A stretch of 64,000 nucleotides of DNA from Sordariomycetes sp. S80-01Y (lineage: Eukaryota; Ascomycota; Sordariomycetes). The notes under the pieces were generated by a model, which was given only the letters and a program-made list of their open reading frames with translations, did not search any database and was not told the origin of the DNA. Made by a program: the position numbers and the translations under genes. Where the stretch lies: the NCBI GenBank assembly GCA_037042185.1, contig JAXQJY010000020.1:372001-436000 (forward strand), given 5' to 3'. Below, piece by piece: positions 8,025 to 19,409 of the stretch (the stretch's first letter is position 1; each line of letters opens with the position of its first letter).

Positions 8025-10510
8025 TCAAGGCTTAAGGCCACTACCTTTGATCTTGCCGCCATGATGATTCGTCCTCACGTGGCCTATCCACGCGTCTAAA
8101 TTAGCGATCACAGTCCCATCAACGGGACATGCAAAGGCCCTCTCAAATTGACCTAGTTTGACGTGTGTTCTTTGGAAATGAAGATTGAAGCCCGAAGACC
8201 TGAAAGCCTTCATACACAAGAGGCAGTATACCTCGTGGGAAGAACTGGTCGTTCGCGGTGTCGGGGTGTTGATCGCTCCGTGGAATTTGCTGGTGTGTGC
8301 GCTCCAAGCCATGCGGTTCGCAATCCGCTGAGCTTCGAGACCCTTGCGTTGGCATTCAGGGCAGTCAAAAGGCCGATCAAAGGTCTTCTTGTGGGTCTGA
8401 CTGACGTGCCTTGTTAAACCAGACTTGTTGCTGAAGTTTTTGAAGCAAAGAAAACAGCGAGTTCCTTTCTTCGTTGTGCTCTCACTGTTAATCTCCAGAT
8501 GGCCCGTTAGAAACATCGCCACTAGGTCGAATGACCTCGAGCAAGCAGGAGTAGAGAACAGAGATTGCCCGATTGCCACCGATGGAGGACTATACTTTTC
8601 GTATAACTTTGGTCGTGGATTGGAGGTGTCCTCTTGGAGGTGTGTCGTTGGCAGCCCCTGAGCTCTCAACTCGTTCGCTTTTTGAAAGAACTCTCGTCGT
8701 CTTTCGAGAATACGTTGCTCCTCCAAGCTCCCCAATATGTGGGCTATTTGGCCGTTGATTTGCTTGACTTCTTGACACCGAGGTCCTTCTTCCAAGCTGA
8801 CGCGTTTCCGCCGAGCTTTGAGCGCGCAAATATCGGTCCGCTCGTTAAAAAGCTCCAGATCTCGATGGGTGATGTAGATTGGTGCGTTAGGATCTCTTTG
8901 CGTAAAGGCCTGATGGCGTTTGGCGATCAAAGCATCAGTATTGCCAGCCATCGTCCCAAAGGATATCTTCATGAGGTTATCACGAAGATCCACGGGCTGA
9001 TAACTGGTCTCAAAAACTTCAGTAGAGTTGGACAGAATAAAGTTTCTCATAGCATCTGTCAGACTTCCTGGGACACTAGTCAGCCCTTGCCTTTCGAGGA
9101 GCCTCTGAACTTACCGTCTAGACGCCCGCCAGCCCCTACGCGCATGGAGTAGGGACGGGGTTTGTCGAGTAGACCAGCCACAAGCATACACCGATTCCAT
9201 ATCTTCCAGAATGTATGGTACTTCAAGTCGATTATCTCTTTCTCGAGCATGTCTTCCGACCATGATAGAGGAGTGTAGTCGATACCGCCATCGAGGGGCT
9301 TCGCTTGCGTGATCTCTTCCACCTTGCAGAACCCCGCCTTGAATGCTTGGTCTGAGACTGCACGGCAAAGTAAAAACCGCAGTAGACAGAGTGGCGCATA
9401 GTCAGCGAGCGTGACCGTGAACTTGAGCCTGTATGAAGGGTCAATCTGCTGTTCTTTCCGAATGGTTCAGAATCTTACTTGTGCTTTTGATTCCGCCTTA
9501 TTCGATTCTCTCCGGTTTTCACGTGATGTATGGTGATACTGGCGACCGGCCACGTTCTTGAAACATCACGTGGGTCTCGCAGCCATCCGATTTCGACATC
9601 CTTGTACTTGATGCCGAGAAGGCTTGCTGGTCTCCAGCCACCAAGTCCTCCCAAAACAACGGCGGAATGAAAGGCAACTCGTTGCTTGGGACTGCAGATA
9701 ATACCGTCTGCTCTCGTCCATAGAGTGTCGAGGATAGCGAGGACATCTTCACTCGTCATCTCCTTCTTCTCAAAGGTCTGCTCGAGACTTAAGCCCAGAT
9801 CTTGCGCGAGTTTTGGGATTATCTGGACGCGAGTTAGTGAAGAGGCCTCGCCCGCTGGTGGATGATGAAATAGATACCTTTGCAATGGCATCTGCTGGCT
9901 CGATGTGACCGCCCCCGCGGCGGCGTTTCAACATCCAGAACTCAGCTTTTTCCGGATCCGCGTCTCGTCGGGGCTGCATGACCTTGACGTCGGCAACTTG
10001 GACCAAGGCGGACCAGACGTCTTCGAGTGTGACCGCACAGTTGACGGTACGCACCTTCTCTGTCTCGCTTTTTCCCAGGACGGGACGTCTTTTCGTTGAT
10101 TTTCGCGTGTAGTAGCGCAGGAAAACAAGGCATCGCCGCTTTGCGAGGTCTTGTCCTCGTCGAAGGTCCACCCATAGAGTTTCCGCGTCGAATCGTGAGC
10201 GCGCCGCAAATCTGCAAAGTGTGAGCGCAGGTTCAGCTACGATCCGGGCGCCGTACTCTAGCCACATCCCCCAAACCCTGTCTCGTAACTTCTTCGTCTT
10301 CTCGTGAAGCATAGATCCAGGGCCGATGTCTTGACGCTCTTGCGCCTCGAACATGCCCGAGAGCTCGTCATCCGCCACGTCACAGGATGACGATTCCGCG
10401 TCGGAGTCGAGCGCGGCGTCGGCAAGGCCCCCGGCTTGCTCCTCACAGGTCACATCCCTTTTGAGCGCCTTGGGGATCTCGAGCCGGTGATGCATCGTGG
10501 CGGGATACAC
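8025..10510 (-). CDS. DUF3435 (FluG-domain) tyrosine recombinase, Starship-captain-like
   Basis: Four exons on the minus strand, 10510-9878, 9822-9479, 9428-9115 and 9067-8025, are joined by introns of 55, 50, 47 bp with good donors and branch sites (ACTAAC in the first). Together they give 777 uninterrupted residues. The core shows GWRPASL (Arg about 275), YSMR (Tyr about 419, Arg about 422) and SYQP (Tyr about 453), the R-Y-R-Y pattern of DUF3435 recombinases. The conserved LTDAMRNFIL and RDPNAP segments surround the last Tyr. After a charged coiled-coil region (about 510-570) come four C2H2-like fingers (about 635-656, 666-693, 712-732, 744-766), known from 'FluG/C2H2' members of the family. 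The N-terminal 60 residues are acidic and low-complexity. Family members move Starship elements by site-specific recombination, with the captain at the 5' edge reading inward. The gene looks intact. Element membership is inferred. Confidence 0.87.
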
Positions 10511-10780
10511 TTGACGAAAATGGAAATGACGATGGAAGCCTTTCTGTGTGGGATGTCCGGGAGTGAACGTCGTGTGCGACCAAGGAGATGGAAGGGCGAA
10601 GCGAAAGAGGGATGGAGTCAGGAGGCACGGGTTGGTGGCACAAAGCTACCGAGGCAGATGAGCGGGGGCTCACGGTCAACGCCGAAATCTCTCGGCCTCT
10701 AGAATTCGCAGTCAGAATTGATTATGCAACTTTGCGTTTTTGGGAAACGAAGACGAGCCAACGGCGGCAAGGCGGGCTCT

Positions 10781-10900
10781 TGGAGGGGGCGTGAAGGCAC
10801 TCCCGGGGGGGGGGGGGCGGTCGGCGCCTACTTGGCGATCCGGACGGCCGTTTTGGCCGAGACGGTAAACGGAGGTCCGGGGTGGGGGCCCCCCACCGTC
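10781..10900. repeat. GC-rich block with G-run and nested inverted repeat
   Basis: A run of about 13 G follows CACTCCC near 10799-10816. Then come GGCCGTTTTGGCC-type dyad sequence and GGTGGGGGCCCCCCACC (10881-10897), a near-perfect palindrome framed by GACGGT (10861) and ACCGTC (10895). It lies between the captain-like gene start and the 5S pseudogene. It could be an element terminus or simply promoter sequence. Confidence 0.5.
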
Positions 10901-10931
10901 GGAGGCTCCTGCAGAGCCGGGCTATTCCCGC

Positions 10932-11046
10932 GGCATGGCAGAGCAAGAAAACCCGTCTGCTCTCCCATAGTCAAGCCGCTGAGGGGCTGATTAGTAGTTG
11001 GGTCGGTGACGACCAGCGAATACCGGCTGTTGTATGTTTTTTACTT
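10932..11046 (+). pseudogene. 5S rRNA pseudogene (3' two thirds recognisable)
   Basis: From about 10964 the sequence follows a fungal 5S rRNA gene. It has the GTCTGCTCTCCCATAG segment, AAGCC, then GATTAGTAGTTGGGTCGGTG (from 10990), GACCAGCGAATACCGG and TTGTATG, closed by a T-run that would be the Pol III terminator. The internal A- and C-box region is present. The first third, which should begin ACATACGACCATA and pair with the 3' end, is not there. Only a loose resemblance (CGGCATGGCAG, then GAAAAC) can be seen. It is therefore a pseudogene or a gene whose 5' part was lost or replaced. Its position next to the recombinase gene is discussed in the findings. Confidence 0.8.
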
Positions 11047-11501
11047 TTTTTTTTGTTTTTCCCTTCACCTTCACTTACGATGACATATCTACCGCTGTAG
11101 GCTATCTGAACAAATGGGTAACTTCTCTTTGGTCCTCGTAGTCCGCATCCAAGTTTGATACGGCCACAACGACGCTGAGCCATATCACGTGACGTTACGA
11201 AGCTGGCCCGACACACCACTGTATAACATTAGCCTCGTCACCCGTCTCCTGAAGCCATTTGTTGATAAGCTTTTCCAGAGCCTCCTTATCAACCATAAAA
11301 TGCATATGATGAAAGAATACGTGATCGCCCCCAGGAGAGAAGTCTAATAGCCCCCAGAGTAAGTGTCGTTTGCCTTGCTTATATAATTATATGGGTACTC
11401 ATACTAGACTGCATCGCGCTTCTCCTATTCGTGGCGACAGGACATGCCTAAGAACTGCAAGGCCATCACTTTCGATCCGGCTCTGCCGCTCTGCAGTTAA
11501 C

Positions 11502-13309
11502 ATGGGCTTCGACTACCTGACCGTCGCCATCTGCCTGGCTCTCATGTTAGCCACCACAGCCTTTTTCTCTCGAAAACCAGCAGACCAACGCGAATATCGA
11601 CGCTCGCCCCCAACGTTACCTCACGCCCTGCCTCTCATCGGCCATCTACCTCAATTCTTATGGAGTACCGAGGGCCTCTTAGCACAGGCTGCGTGAGTCT
11701 TTTCTCATGCATGCCTCAAATCATTCTGCTAACAAGTCACCGCAGGAAATGCTTTGGGCCGAGCACGCCGGTTCAGTTGAAACTGCTCAACCGGCGGTTG
11801 ACGATTCTCAATGGTCCAAGCAACATCACCACACTGTTCAAAGGGTCGCGCGCAGTGAACAGTGAGCATTGGCTTGTTCAGGTGCTTGTCAACGCTTTTG
11901 GTGTACTTGTCGCTGACGCGCCGTTCTATCACGCCGATGACACGGGAGTCGGTCAGCAGCCTGCGTCGGGTAGCAACCCTATCCCCGCGGAACATCGTAT
12001 CTTCCATCTTGTATATCACACAGTTCACGATGGTCTGAGCGGCGCGAGGTTGGACGAGATGCAGCGTCGAATGGTTTCGAATCTTGCGACGCAGTTGTCA
12101 CTCACCGACATTGGGTACGAGGAATGGACCGTGATACCTGACCTGTATAGGTGTCTGATTCGCAAAGTATGCTTCACCGCATCAACCATATCCTTGTGTG
12201 GGCCGCGCATCTTCGAGGCAGCGCCGGATCTCGAGGCTGACTTCTGGGAATTTGACGACCACCTGCCGAATCTTTTCAAAGAAATGCCGCAGTGGCTGTT
12301 CCCGGCATCATATAGAGCACGAGGAAAAATGAAGGACAACATCAAGATGTGGCATGAACTTGCGCACAAAGGGTACGATATTCGGGCGAGCGCAACGGAC
12401 ACATCCAATTGGGAGCCAAACTTCGGATCCAAGCTCATGAGAGGTCGGCACGTCTTCTTCTCGAAGATGCCGTTGAGTAAGGACACAATCGCAGCCGATG
12501 ATCTAGGCCTGCTCTGGGCGTAAGTATTGCCCCAGATATGGAAGGGTGCATGATTTAACGAAGATGTGTTCACCAGCGCGACGGCGAACGCAATTCCAGC
12601 CATTGGATGGATGATACTGGAAGTTGTGCAGCGTCCGGCTCTTTTAGAGCGAGTCCGTGCCGAAATCGCACCTCACATCGACCCGTCCTCGCTCAAGACA
12701 CAGGGCCACCCCTCGATCGATATTGACGGCCTCTGCCAGGAACCTCTCATCCAATCGATATATGCAGAGGTTCTGCGCGTCCACAACGGGACTGTCATTG
12801 CGCGTGTGCCACAGACATCCGACTTTTCCATCAATGGCTGGGCATTCACAAAAGGCGACCCCATCATGGTCTCGTCCTATGATACCGCCCGCGAGCCATC
12901 TGTCTGGAATCAAGGTACATCTGAAGAGCCCCATCCTGTGGATGAATTTTGGCCGGAGCGCTTCCTCGTGGACCCAACAAACCCAGCCAGCGGTCCGACC
13001 CGACGATCGCAAACAGAGCCCTCTGCTGCACCGCAGACTGTCGAAGGCGCAGCCCCGTACTTCTCGCTCGAAGGTACCTCCGGGTCCTGGGTCCCGTACG
13101 GGGGCGGATCACGAATGTGTCCCGGTCGACATTTTGCCAAGAAGGAGCTAATAGTCGCGATGGCCATGTTCCTAACGTACTTTGATATCGAATTGACGCC
13201 TCGCGACAGCTGGGTTCGTGATGATCCGAGGTACTTCATGTTCGGTGTAATGCATCCGAAGGGGCCGATACAGGCGAGGGTTCGAAGGAGAAAGCCCAAT
13301 TCGTCCTAG
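11502..13309 (+). CDS. Cytochrome P450 monooxygenase
   Basis: Three exons (11502-11692, 11746-12519, 12577-13309) with introns of 53 and 57 bp give 565 residues. The N-terminus has a membrane anchor (about residues 4-21) followed by a Pro-rich hinge (SPPTLPHALPLIG), as in microsomal P450s. The I-helix region is LLWAATANAIPAIGW, lacking the usual acidic-Thr pair. This is typical of the CYP7/CYP8-like fungal group often named oxysterol 7-alpha-hydroxylase-like. The K-helix ExxR is present as EVLR, and the heme loop is PYGGGSRMCPGRHFAKKEL (Cys about 502). The substrate is unknown. A TATATAATTATATG element lies near 11379-11392 and could be the promoter. There are no cluster partners nearby except possibly the SLIP-GC gene, so a secondary-metabolite role is not supported. 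Confidence 0.93.
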
Positions 13310-13708
13310 TTGCACGGGGTAGTATTAGGCATAAAAAAGACGCCAGGACCGAATGAAAATGATAATCGTTAGCTGATTTCGGGTCATGGGTAAGTTTATG
13401 TGACTGCAAACGTTAGACTTGAAGCAGTTCGTGGCGCTGGCTACCCTAGATCCTTCATCCTCTGTCTTTCGCGAGCTTCAATAGCTACTACCGGCCCCTC
13501 GCCACTGATGCCCATGTTCTGCGACCATTTCAAGTGCTTAGTCGCGTTGCACTACCGTAATAGTTGTGATTACAAGGCCCATTCCCTGTTCTTCGAAAAT
13601 CTAGTTGTGGTTGGAATTCTACACAAGAACTTTTCATTCAGCTAGTATTAAACAGCGATACCTACATAATAGCGTGGACGAAAATCCCAGCTTCCTGCTC
13701 TTAGCACT
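13310..13708. other. Convergent intergenic stretch
   Basis: About 400 bp between convergent gene ends; no gene or repeat recognised. Confidence 0.5.
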
Positions 13709-16700
13709 CTAGGCTGCGCCCAGAGCATCCCGTCTTTCTTTGAGCCTATCGACCTCGCGTTGAAAGTCCTTGATGTATGGAACGTATCTCTTGCTTTTCG
13801 CATCCTTTTCATTTTTCGAGAGTCTCAATGCCATTGCCATATCCTCTTCCAGCCTCTGCATGAACCCAGCCGCGAGCTGATTAAGCGTCTGTGCTGTTTC
13901 TTCAACGAGCGTGCACATTTCTGTTGATAATCGAATGGAAACGTTGGGAAAGATGGATCCTTCGGCAACTTTTCCGCCTACAATGGCTCTCTGACGCGCT
14001 GCTTTGCCCGTGCCTGACTGGTGTTAGAAACGTTGACCGGCACTGCACTCGCCACATGGGCTGGAGTGGTTAACATAGCAGTCTTACCTCTTTCGACACT
14101 TGCGGAGCGGTAGGATGGAATCATTTCGTTGAGGATGTATGAATTCGAGTGTGATTCGGATGATCGTCTTCGAAGTGTTCTGGAGAGTTGGTCAGCATCT
14201 GCGCTGGTCGGAAGTAATACCTTGAGATCAACACACTCAACACGACGTGCAAACTTGTCTTCCTCAAGTTCTAGCTTGTAAATCCACGATTTAATCACCG
14301 TGCCAACGCCATCGGCCAAGGAGCCCAACGCAGCAGACTTTGGAGATTCTAGAGAGGTAAGATTGTTAGTCAAGCTCGTAACAGCCCTGGTGGCTCACCG
14401 TACCGACGATTCGGCTCTTCACGTTGTTCAGGCTGTCTGCAACGCTCTCCCGGAGTTTCTTGAAAACAACTTTGACTTCGTCCATGACGACGCCCCAATT
14501 GTAATCCAACTCCATTCGCATCTTCCAGATAAGCTTGGCGTTCCAATCTACCGCCCCTCGCTTTTCTGTGTAATGATTGCCGTTTCGTAAACACCAGGCG
14601 TTGTATTGGCCTAAAGTGAAGCTGTCAGTACGGTTCAATACCTGACCACCAAAGTGGTGCTTGGGGAATGCAGTACTCCAATGCCACTGCCTCGGGTCAG
14701 CTAGTATCAATAATCATGTAGTGGAGGTAACTTACCGTTTCCCACGAGCGCGCTTCAACCCGGGCAGACTTGTCCCAGTGGGGCTCCCTAGAGGCTTCAT
14801 TGAAGTATTGTTAGTCGAGTCTTTAAGAGAGTGATTCCGGCTCGTCACCCACTTAGGAGGCTTGTGATAAGCTCATCAAAGGACTCGGTGAAGTCTTGTC
14901 GAAACTGGGAGACGGACTGCTGTGCCTTCTCAAATCATCAGCTCTGGGCGCTACATCTTGACAAGTTGCAGGGGCTAGATTGACCTTTTCCTTCGCCGCT
15001 TCCAGGGATCCTTCAATGGAAGCAGTGGAAACTACTACCGGTCCCTCTAGATCTGGTAGTCGACTCCCAGCCCACAATCCCAGCGAGTTGAGGAGACTTC
15101 CCAAACTAGAATGAAGATGATGCCGGGCTTCTCGTAGCTGCGCCTCAGCCGTGATACCATGGCAGAAACTTCGTAGTTCCACTATGCCACTTGCGTTGAC
15201 GTATTCACGAACACCTTTTCTGCAGTACTTCTCGTACACGGTGTTAGACACGCAGAAGATGTCCAGTTTGCCGTTTGGTATTTCGGAGGAGTAAGCTCGC
15301 CGAACGCCCTCCTTCACATGTTCGTTGCGGGCACTGATTAATAGGAACTCTAGCCTGTGATCAAATTAGTCTGAGAAAGCTGGCCAAAGAAAGACACATA
15401 CACCCTTTTCAGCTCCTTCTTGCGATGTCTGTCTTGGCTCCTCTTTGCGTCCTCGATATCTGCCTCGAGACGAGCGACGACTTCATAGGGAATCCGCTTT
15501 CCCGGCCCGCAAAGATCCCTCTTGGCAGTTTTGAAATCAATGTCCTGTCGAAATTTTAGTTTCATTATTATGGGATAAAGGCTTTACAACCAAAGCGAGC
15601 ATACCTCGGACCTGGTGCAAACAAGTGAGACGTTCAGATTTTTGCCGGCCGACTCCTCCCATTCCATAGGAGCATGACGGGATAGAGCCCAATACATTGA
15701 CGACTTGACCGACTTGTTGGTGATTGCTCTGGCAATCTTTGCAACAATGAAAATCTGGTCACATTGCATGAGGTAGTCTTGTGTGGCTCGCACTCGAGCC
15801 AAGTTTGTGTCCTGCAGACCTAAACCCGGTTCAATGTTTGTTTTCACAGAATTTAATGGTACAATGGAGAACATCTGCAATCCCATAGGCTCTTTTGAGA
15901 TTCAACTTACCTGGCAGGTCTGCGAGTACGACCCCAGTCTTCAAGACTTGGGAGCTGAGATACACCCTGCAGGAGTAAGATTAATAGTCTGCCGCAAAAT
16001 CAAGGGCATTGGGGCAAACTGTACCGGATAATTTTGGTGAAAGGCCATAGTCTATCCTGCATGAAAACCTTGGTCTTCTCGCAGCATTCATCCGCCGTGG
16101 TTGCTGTCGACGTCCAGCTACCTCCCTCGCCGCCAGTTGGCCACTCGATTTCCCGACTCCACCGTAAGAGCTGATCAAGAGCCCTCTCTGAAGCTCCGTC
16201 TGACATGTCTCGTAGCGCATCTTTTCTGAAGTGCTGTTGATGGCCGAATGCAGCGCTTAGGGCCGACCAAGCATGCTCAGATTCCGCTTGGAACTTGGCA
16301 TAGTCCTTCTCGGACGTCTCATCTGACTCGACCAAAGGCAGGTAAAGTTGACGATAACTCCACAGCAGCTCGCGCAGTAGATCCTCAATACCGGCGCTTG
16401 AGAGATACTCGACCTCGATGGTTATTGGCGCTTTGTGGCGCTTTTCTTTGTGGCGGTATTCGGTTACGACCGATGTGCAAGCGGATCCAATGTCCCCCTA
16501 TGAAGAGTATATCAGCGTCGCCCTAAAGTTTTCAAACACCTTGGGGACGAGTACCGTTTGTGCTATTCCTGGGAAATGTAGCAATGAATTTATGAGGCTG
16601 CTTTTCCCTAAAGATCTGTTAGTCGCGGAACGCCAGATGTCCAGCAAAAGTGGCTGAAGGACTTTATCTCACCTTCTCCAGAGTCTCCCAAGATGGCAAT

Positions 16701-17663
16701 TTTCCTCGTGGTTTCGCAGTTCATGGAGGTCATTTTCTTCGATTCTTTGAGAAGCTGCTCGAGTTTCCCATCTAGTTGCATGTTGGCACCCAGTTTCTCA
16801 ATAGCAGCCACAATGTCCTTGGCGATGCTTGCTCCGTCTTGTAATTTTTGCTGGAATGACGACGTGAAGTACTCATGCTCAGGACCAGGCTCTTCCCGTG
16901 GATCATAGGGCTCAGGGTAAGATTCTGAACCGGATTTCTGGCTGCGGCTGTTGGTAGCTCCATCAGGAGGATACTGTGAGCTGGTCGAGAGCGCGAGATA
17001 GTCGGTCGGTGCTGTGCCAAGTGACAGGGAGCGCACTCTGTCAGTGATATTCGAGGTTGATTCAGAAGAGCTTAGGTTAAGAGAGAAGTGAGGGGGTGAG
17101 AGGTGGCCTCCAGACATACTCGTCGTCGCCTGTGGACTTGACCCACGGCTCGAGGTGCAATCGCGCCACGACGCGTCGTTACCTTCAGCGGCCGGCGACG
17201 CTCGAGGTGATGGGAGAGGGGTGTAGTTATGGAGAGATCCGAATGAGAATACTGGCTCTGGTGTATTCTTGCCAGCATCTCCAAAGTAGAAAACGTCAAC
17301 ATTATGGCCCTTCTGCTTGCCACCAGGCTGGAGGCTGCTTGTAGCAGTGTTCTGTGCCTGGATTGACGGGCCGGATGGCAATTTCATTAGATTGGCTTGG
17401 CTATGCCTAATCAAACCGGTGGTTACGAAATCCGAGGGCTCCCTTTGGCCAGAACCAAATGGCGTCGACATGCCTCCTGAGTCGTCAACTGACCGGCTGC
17501 GAGTATGTGAAGCATGCGCGAGAGCTCCCGAGGAATGGTCTGGTATCTTGAGAAAGAAGCTAGACTCATTGACATCAGCTTGGACACTAGCGTTTGAATG
17601 GCGCGTGGTGTCCGAGGCTTCGGCGGGCAGTGGCGGATGACGATCGGACTGCGGAGTTGGCAT
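13709..17663 (-). CDS. Large multi-exon GTPase of the SLIP-GC-like / dynamin superfamily
   Basis: The gene starts at 17663 with a 991-bp exon encoding a roughly 280-residue Ser/Pro-rich, probably disordered N-terminus followed by a helical segment. The intron at 16608-16672 interrupts the P-loop. Splicing gives AILGDSGEGKSSLINSLL (G1). After the intron at about 16504-16559 comes GDIGSACTSVVTEY (G2), then TGVVLADLPGLQDTN (G3, around 15800-15950) and LVCTRSE-DID (G4-like, across the 15565-15605 intron). The C-terminal half is helical and spread over small exons down to 13709, ending in a coiled-coil-like stretch (VDRLKERRDALGAA). I estimate about 1000-1100 residues. Exact inner exon limits between 13.9 and 16 kb are not all settled. 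Homologous vertebrate SLIP-GC is a nuclear GTPase. The fungal role is unknown, though such large GTPases are expanded in fungi and sometimes suspected in defence. Confidence 0.82.
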
Positions 17664-19409
17664 GGCCGTACTACTTGTGAACTTATGCGGTTTAACTCGG
17701 AAAGGAAACCCAGAATCCGAGTGAGCGAGATTGCATGTCCATCACCGCACCTAAGTACCTCCAGACCAGCGCGAAGCGCCTAGCTGCCCTGGTTAAAATA
17801 AACTCCACTCCCACGATCTCGTTACCACCTCACACACTTCGAACGCTTCAGGTTCTGCAGTAGTCACGGGGTGCAAGGTCGTTGACCAATCGCCACTCAC
17901 TGCTGTCAAGGGTTATATGCTGTTGGTTGTGTATTGTAACCCTGTTGCGTGCGATGCCCCCGGGATGTGCGCGCCCCGATCCTCCGTCGAGCATGGCGAG
18001 GCGTACTGCGGCGCCCGGGCTGAACTTCCAGTCTGGAACACCCTGCATCAAAATCTATACCCTCTAAGGGAGTAAAGGACTCTCCTGGCCTTTGCAAGTT
18101 CGTCGAGTTCAACATATCTGTTGGGGAGCATACATACCTGGGAGTGGACTTGCCTTCGGACTGCATCGGCCGCATATCAGCAATTGCCATTTGATCATCA
18201 CACTACGATGGCTTTCAGACGCTGAGGCTAGCTGCCTAACGTCTGGATGGAAAGAATGCTGTTCTACTAGCTGTGGCTAACTCCGATAAGTCACCCCAGC
18301 GACCCGCCATTTAAGTACGAAGCCACTATTTTCGGAAGAGATCATTCCTTTACACAGCATCCTATGTATTATATGACACCTCATTATTTCAGCTGTATTT
18401 TCCATGTCTCGCCTTTTGCAAAACCGAGATCGAGGTAGTCGTAATTCTGGCGTTGGTCCGGAGGGTGCCACTCAGCACCATCCTCAGTACAACCTCAACC
18501 TCGTTGGCGCCGACCGCAAACCAACAACCAATCAAGTAGCCGTGCATGTGGTTCGCTGGCCGCCTTACAATGTCTACCCAAAAATAGAAATGGATGGCAG
18601 CAATTATCGCTCTCAGCCAACGTCTTTTCGAGACTCTGTATGAAAACGACATCACGAGTTGCTCCCACTATAGAAGCCAAATATTGTGCATGAGGCGTGT
18701 ATGTGCTCCCCTTATCGCTCCCCAGTCATCGAACATCCTAAACGAAATGTAGGGTACTCGTTCTTATACCAGTTCCCTGCCGTCTTATCGTCGCATCGCC
18801 AGCCTTCTTCTTGACTGTGGCTTGCACAATACCGGTTGCTGTATGTTCTTTTATTCTTCGCCGCCGGATCGTCGGATGTACAATGATGTTGCTAAGTTAA
18901 TTTACGAAGTCTAGTACAGAACGGCGGTTCGCGTTACATAGCTTTTCGAGGAAAAGGATCATGTGAAGTGGTGGTTGGCTTCGGAGGGATTAAGAGGCAT
19001 TGGCTGCAAGAGAATTAGTCGTGCATTTTGGTCCGCAAAGAAGTCGAAAATGTCCAAGCATACACATTGAGCACTCTGTTGCAGGTGGCAGCGCCACAAC
19101 TTCACCGTTGGGCTGACTTTGATGACCTGTGGTTATGCGCCGGCCTGTTCTGCGGCCGTTGGCAGCACCAAAAGCCATCAACAGTTGCCGCCAACTCATG
19201 CAAGTAGTGGGGTTATCTCTGTTTCCGTTTGCATGATTGGCCGCTCTAGGTATGTTTTGCGTCGTCCGTACACCTCCGCCCGGAAGGCAGACAGTAAGGC
19301 GACCGGACCATAAGTTCATGAGAGCGGGGTCTCTGTCTTAAAGTAAGGTCATCTCGCAAGCTTTTGTCGATTGAAGTATTCAAGTTTGTCGCCTTCGCTG
19401 CCCCTTATC
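17664..19409. other. Gene-poor stretch with a 5S-derived fragment
   Basis: About 1.7 kb. ORFs up to 109 residues on both strands show no family resemblance and no supporting splice pattern. The only recognisable content is the 5S-like fragment near 18840. Confidence 0.5.
18840..18866 (+). pseudogene. Short 5S rRNA-derived fragment
   Basis: AATACCGGTTGCTGTATGTT followed by CTTTTA matches the last ~22 nt of the 5S gene plus its T-run, with the same ATACCGG variant seen in the copy near 11020. Only the 3' tip is recognisable. Confidence 0.45.

Noticed and set aside
8163-9152. Plus-strand ORFs of 78-172 residues across the recombinase gene
   Set aside because: They are antisense to the spliced recombinase exons, which show clear family motifs.
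18277-19319. ORFs of 60-109 residues on both strands
   Set aside because: No family resemblance, splice pattern or codon bias; mutually overlapping.
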